Of a stretch of DNA of 64,000 nucleotides, positions 61,365-64,000 are shown one piece after another. The DNA is from Cryobacterium flavum (lineage in GTDB: Bacteria > Actinomycetota > Actinomycetes > Actinomycetales > Microbacteriaceae): assembly GCF_900103805.1 (NCBI RefSeq), contig NZ_FNIB01000002.1:186001-250000 (forward strand). The letters run 5' to 3'. Each line of letters starts with the position of its first letter. Positions within the stretch are counted from its first letter, which is position 1. A program made the translations under genes and the position numbers. The notes under the pieces were generated by a model. That model saw only the letters and a program-made list of their open reading frames with translations, did not search any database and was not told the DNA's origin.

Positions 61365-61433
61365 CCGGGCCCACCTTATGAACACGGGCCCAGTTTATAG
61401 ACTGGGCCCGTGGACGGGGCCTGGGCCCCGACC
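61365..61433 (+). repeat. GC-rich palindromic element, copy 3 of 3 (longest)
   Basis: From left to right: the 19-mer CCGGGCCCACCTTATGAAC (61365-61383), exact complement of one in copy 1; a perfect 12-bp-arm palindrome (CACGGGCCCAGT at 61383-61394 with its complement at 61401-61412); then GGACGGGGCCTGGGCCCCG (61412-61430), matching copy 2. It thus joins the modules found singly at 55116 and 56641. It lies in a 424-bp gap between the hypothetical gene and sigK, which otherwise holds no supportable gene. Confidence 0.75.
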
Positions 61434-61494
61434 ACGGTGAGAGGGTGCGAGACCAGACTTGAGCGGCAGCCCCTGCGCGAAGGGCTAGGCCCGC

Positions 61495-62124
61495 CTACTC
61501 CAGGGAGTCGCGGCGCCAGAGGCGCGCGCAGGCGGCGAACTCGGCCGCTGTCGTGGAGAATCGCAGGGCTCGCGTGGTCAGCTCCGACGAGCGGTGCGGT
61601 TCGGTCAGCTCGAGATCGTCGGCGATGCTCGCGGCCCCGACGGCGGTGACCCGACAGTAGGCGGCCCCACGATCCAGCGCCACCGCGAAGTCGCCGGTGA
61701 ACAGTCCGCGCAGAATTTCATCGGCGAGGATCATGATCTCGGCCGGGCCAGTGGGCACGGCGGCGCCCGCGACGAGCGGATCGATCGTGGCGGCGGCATC
61801 CGTTCCCCGTTGGTACAGGTACGCGCACCCCTCCGGATCCTGCCGAATCAGCATACGAATGAGATAGATGCGCCAGAGTGCGCCCGGCAGGCTGCGCGGC
61901 GTGGCCCGCGACCACAGCTCAGCGACAGCGTCGATTCCGTTTTCGTCGGTGTAGGCGACCAGGCGTTCGACAGTCTCCGGGTCGGGGTCGCTGCGTACTC
62001 GGTTGAGTAGCGCCTGCGCGGTCTCGTGCGCGACGCGGCTGATGGCCGCCGGATCGTCGCCGCCCTGGAATGCCTCGAATTTGATCCCCGCGAACAGGGT
62101 GGGCTTGTGAAAGTTGTCGGCCAC
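61495..62124 (-). CDS. Conserved hypothetical protein
   Basis: 209 aa from GTG 62124, selected because GAAGGAG lies 8 nt before it; a longer frame to 62202 lacks such a site. It begins with a short NFHKP segment and has mostly helical sequence (VAHETAQALLNRV, TVERLVAYTDENGIDAVAELWSRA, LPGALWRIYLIRMLIRQDP, ILADEILRGLFTGDFAVALDR). No signal, membrane helix or catalytic motif is visible. It has the appearance of a soluble all-alpha protein conserved in this group of actinobacteria; I assign no function. Confidence 0.75.
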   Translation of the reverse strand: MADNFHKPTLFAGIKFEAFQGGDDPAAISRVAHETAQALLNRVRSDPDPETVERLVAYTDENGIDAVAELWSRATPRSLPGALWRIYLIRMLIRQDPEGCAYLYQRGTDAAATIDPLVAGAAVPTGPAEIMILADEILRGLFTGDFAVALDRGAAYCRVTAVGAASIADDLELTEPHRSSELTTRALRFSTTAAEFAACARLWRRDSLE

Positions 62125-62219
62125 GGCGGGTTCTCCTTCGGGTTCAGACGGCGGTTTTTTGCTGTCCCCCACGCTACCCAGAAAAGCTGAGCGCGAATCC
62201 ACGGTAGATTAGAACCTAC

Positions 62220-62292
62220 GGGCCTCTAGCTCAGTTGGTAGAGCAAAGGACTTTTAATCCTTGGGTCGTCGGTTCGAGCCCGACGGGGCCCA
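62220..62292 (+). tRNA. tRNA-Lys (anticodon TTT)
   Basis: Acceptor GGGCCTC (62220-62226) pairs with GGGGCCC (62285-62291) with one T-G pair. The anticodon stem AAGGA/TCCTT encloses CTTTTAA, giving anticodon TTT. The T arm has GGTTCGAGCC. The discriminator base is A; no CCA is encoded. No integrase gene or duplicated tRNA end was seen nearby. Confidence 0.96.
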
Positions 62293-62406
62293 CAATGATC
62301 GCGCACGTGGCGCGGCAGATACGCACTGAATCCACTGGTTTCGGTGCGCATTTCTGTTAGAAGGGCGGAGCGCCGAGATTGCCGGTCAAGGTTCGCTCCT
62401 GCGCCC

Positions 62407-62748
62407 CTAGCGCCCGCGTGGCGAAGTCGGCGGCTTCAAGAAAGGCTGTTGCGGCATCTGGTCGAGCCGCTGCTGAAGCGTTTGCTCCCAGGCGACGACA
62501 ATCTGACGAATGCGCGCAAGTTTGTCACGGCCCCGGTCGGACACATGCACTGTGATTCGTCTGCGGTCGGTAACGGTCGGTAATCGAAAGGCACACGCCG
62601 TGTCTTCCAGTGCGTCGACCGTTCGGCTCAGGCTCGCGTTCGCCATACCCGACACCTCAGCTAACTCCCCCATCGTCGGCGAGTCGAGCCTTTCTAGTGT
62701 CTCCAAAATTCGCCACTGATTTCGCCAATGCACTCGTCGCGCAGGCAT
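62407..62748 (-). pseudogene. MarR family regulator, 5' truncated
   Basis: About 105 residues of a MarR winged helix: QWRILETLERLDSPTMGELAEVSGMANASLSRTVDALED, then the wing TDRRRITVHVSDRGRDKLARI and the dimerisation helix. Family members are usually 140-160 aa, and the N-terminal dimerisation helix is missing. Upstream of about 62720 the sequence becomes that of a divergent amino-acid permease, so the apparent ATG at 62748 lies in permease DNA. I read this as a gene cut by a deletion that removed its start and promoter. A short functional form is possible but unlikely. Confidence 0.7.
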
Positions 62749-63203
62749 CGACTTCCCGCCTGCTCTATGCGATGACGCGCGACCGCCAGCTGCCCAAATT
62801 CCTCGCCAAAGTGACCGAGAAACACAGCGTGCCGGTCAATGCGACATTTTTGGTCGCGGCCATCTCCCTCATCCTCGGACTGTTTCTGACAGTACTGCCG
62901 GATGGACTCGGTGCTATCGCGGCCCTGGTCAACTTTGGCGCGCCAACAGCATTCCTGCTGTTGAATGTGTCGGTCGTGTGGTGGTTCATCGTCAAGCAGA
63001 AGTCCCGGCGGTGGTTCGTACACCTGATTTTCCCGGTCCTGGGGTTCGTGGTTCTCGCCTTTGTGCTCTACAACGCCCGAGTGTCCGCCCAAATCCACGG
63101 CGTGGCCTGGCTGATCATAGGAATTGTGGTCGCGGTCGTACTCTACAAAACAGGTCGCATGACCAATCCCGTCCCCGTGTCCGCACCGAGCGAAACGCGG
63201 TAG
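62705..63203 (+). pseudogene. APC-superfamily amino-acid permease, C-terminal fragment
   Basis: About 165 residues matching the last third of an APC amino-acid/polyamine transporter: FANALVAQASTSRLLYAMTRDRQLPKFLAKV, then four to five helices and KTGRMTNPV at the end. The first 250-300 residues with their helices are missing. The sequence joins directly to the opposite-strand MarR fragment near 62705-62725. The formamidase frame starts 4 bp after its stop, so the intact operon probably served amide or amino-acid uptake and hydrolysis. Confidence 0.75.
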
Positions 63204-63207
63204 CGAC

Positions 63208-64000
63208 ATGGCCGTACACCAGCCCACTCCGCTCCCCGAACAGTACTCCTACGTGTTCGGGGGGGGCGCGCTCCCCTGCTGAGCGTGCACCCCGGCGACA
63301 TCGTTGAGGTCAGCACGGAGGATTGCTTCGGCGGACGGGTGGAAACCCCCGAGGATTTTCCCAGTCAAATTGTGCCGTTCAACGAACTTAATCCGGTCTC
63401 CGGGCCGATCGAAGTGATCGGCGCGGAACCCGGTGACGTGCTGGCCGTACATTTCGTTTCAATCATCCCGGCGCGCCGGTACGCCATCTCGAGCACCTTC
63501 CCGCTCTTCGGCGCTCTCTCAGAGACGCACGAAACAGCGATGCTGCATGAGCCGCTCGAGGAGCGGGTGTGGTTTTACGACATCGATCTGGATGCCTGGA
63601 CGGCCACTTTTCGCGCCAAGAACTCGGACTACACGCTCGCGCTCCCGCTCGATCCGATGCACGGAACCGTGGGTGTTGCTCCAGCGGGAGGCGAGGTTCG
63701 GTTGGTGGTGACGCCCTCCACCCACGGTGGCAATATGGATACCCCTGAAGCGAGAGCCGGAACAACGCTCTACCTTCCGGTCAACGTAGCCGGGGCGATG
63801 CTGTCCCTCGGAGATGGTCACGCGCGCCAGGGAGAGGGCGAGGTGTGTGGCACCGGACTTGAGTCGGCCATGAACTCGGTCATCGCCCTGGGCCTCATCA
63901 AGGGCGGCGCTTCGGCGTGGCCCCGACTCGAGAACGACGAGTTCATCATGAGTACCGGGTCAGCTCGCCCCTTGGAAGACGCCTTCCGGATCAGCCAGAA
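63208..64000 (+). pseudogene. Acetamidase/formamidase family protein, frameshifted and cut by window end
   Basis: ATG 63208 opens a frame reading PTPLPEQYSYVFGGG that stops at 63280. From the G8 run at 63259-63266 the family sequence continues in another frame: RAPLLSVHPGDIVEV, EDFPSQIVPFNELNPVSGPI, LDPMHGTVGVAP, STHGGNMDTPE, LYLPVNVAGAMLSLGDGHARQGEGEVCGTGLE. These are FmdA/AmdA motifs, including the DGHA metal/active-site block. Six G instead of eight would restore FGGR, the common family sequence, so two extra bases are the simplest explanation. It may be a sequencing error, a decayed gene or a phase-variable tract. The 3' end is outside the window. Confidence 0.82.

Noticed and set aside
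61095-61385. A small open frame in the gap between the hypothetical gene and sigK
   Set aside because: Arg/Pro-rich translation, no ribosome site, and it overlaps the repeat element. It is treated as non-coding.
62220-62292. tRNA-Lys as an attachment site of an integrated island
   Set aside because: Damaged genes follow it, but no integrase and no repeated tRNA 3' end were found within the window.
1-64000. CRISPR array or restriction/phage-defence system
   Set aside because: No regularly spaced direct repeats and no cas, restriction, toxin or phage genes were seen.

Overview
The window is high-GC DNA with frequent GTG/TTG starts and many 4-bp stop/start overlaps. It also has an SigK/RskA pair and several carbohydrate ABC importers that lack their own ATPase. 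Together these suggest a high-GC actinobacterium, most likely of the family Microbacteriaceae; the family is inferred from gene style, not from a marker gene.

Layout. 1-7.1 kb: end of a class A penicillin-binding protein, a metallophosphoesterase, tRNA-Pro, an MFS exporter, a VanZ-like protein, a Tat-exported hydrolase, an acyltransferase and a DUF218 protein. 7.2-27.4 kb: a large exopolysaccharide locus in two converging halves. The plus half holds an O-antigen-ligase-like polymerase, glycosyltransferases, a flippase fused to a pyruvyltransferase, a second pyruvyltransferase and two tandem secreted beta-helix proteins. The minus half holds a membrane acyltransferase, a lipoprotein esterase, a Wzc-like ATPase, an Alg14-Alg13-like glycosyltransferase, a third pyruvyltransferase and a GT4 enzyme. 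The halves meet tail to tail with a 6-bp overlap, and a strong hairpin terminator lies inside the opposing coding sequence. 27.6-31.1 kb: a HAD phosphatase, a flavin reductase and a decayed OafA-type acyltransferase.

31.2-53.9 kb is a sugar-catabolism island. It has a ROK-regulated operon (binding protein, two permeases, two Gfo/Idh dehydrogenases) with a perfect palindromic operator. Next comes a GntR regulator divergent from a class V PLP enzyme and a second ABC importer. Last is a third importer plus aldolase, SIS isomerase/deaminase, ROK kinase, PfkB kinase, DeoR regulator, NagA, NagB and CutC. This last set can be read as a full N-acetylgalactosamine/N-acetylglucosamine route: import, phosphorylation, deacetylation, deamination/isomerisation, second phosphorylation, aldol cleavage. 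None of the three importers has an ATPase here, which fits a shared MsiK-type ATPase elsewhere.

54-64 kb: a YeiH-type exporter, an EamA transporter carrying a C-terminal GAF-like domain, UDP-glucose dehydrogenase, a sortase-type surface-protein fragment, a class IV aminotransferase, RskA/SigK, a conserved hypothetical, tRNA-Lys, a truncated MarR/permease pair whose 5' ends are both missing, and a frameshifted formamidase running off the end. Three related GC-rich palindromes (55.1, 56.6 and 61.4 kb) and two nested inverted repeats (27.5 and 58.1 kb) lie in intergenic gaps. No integrase, IS element, rRNA operon or CRISPR array was found.
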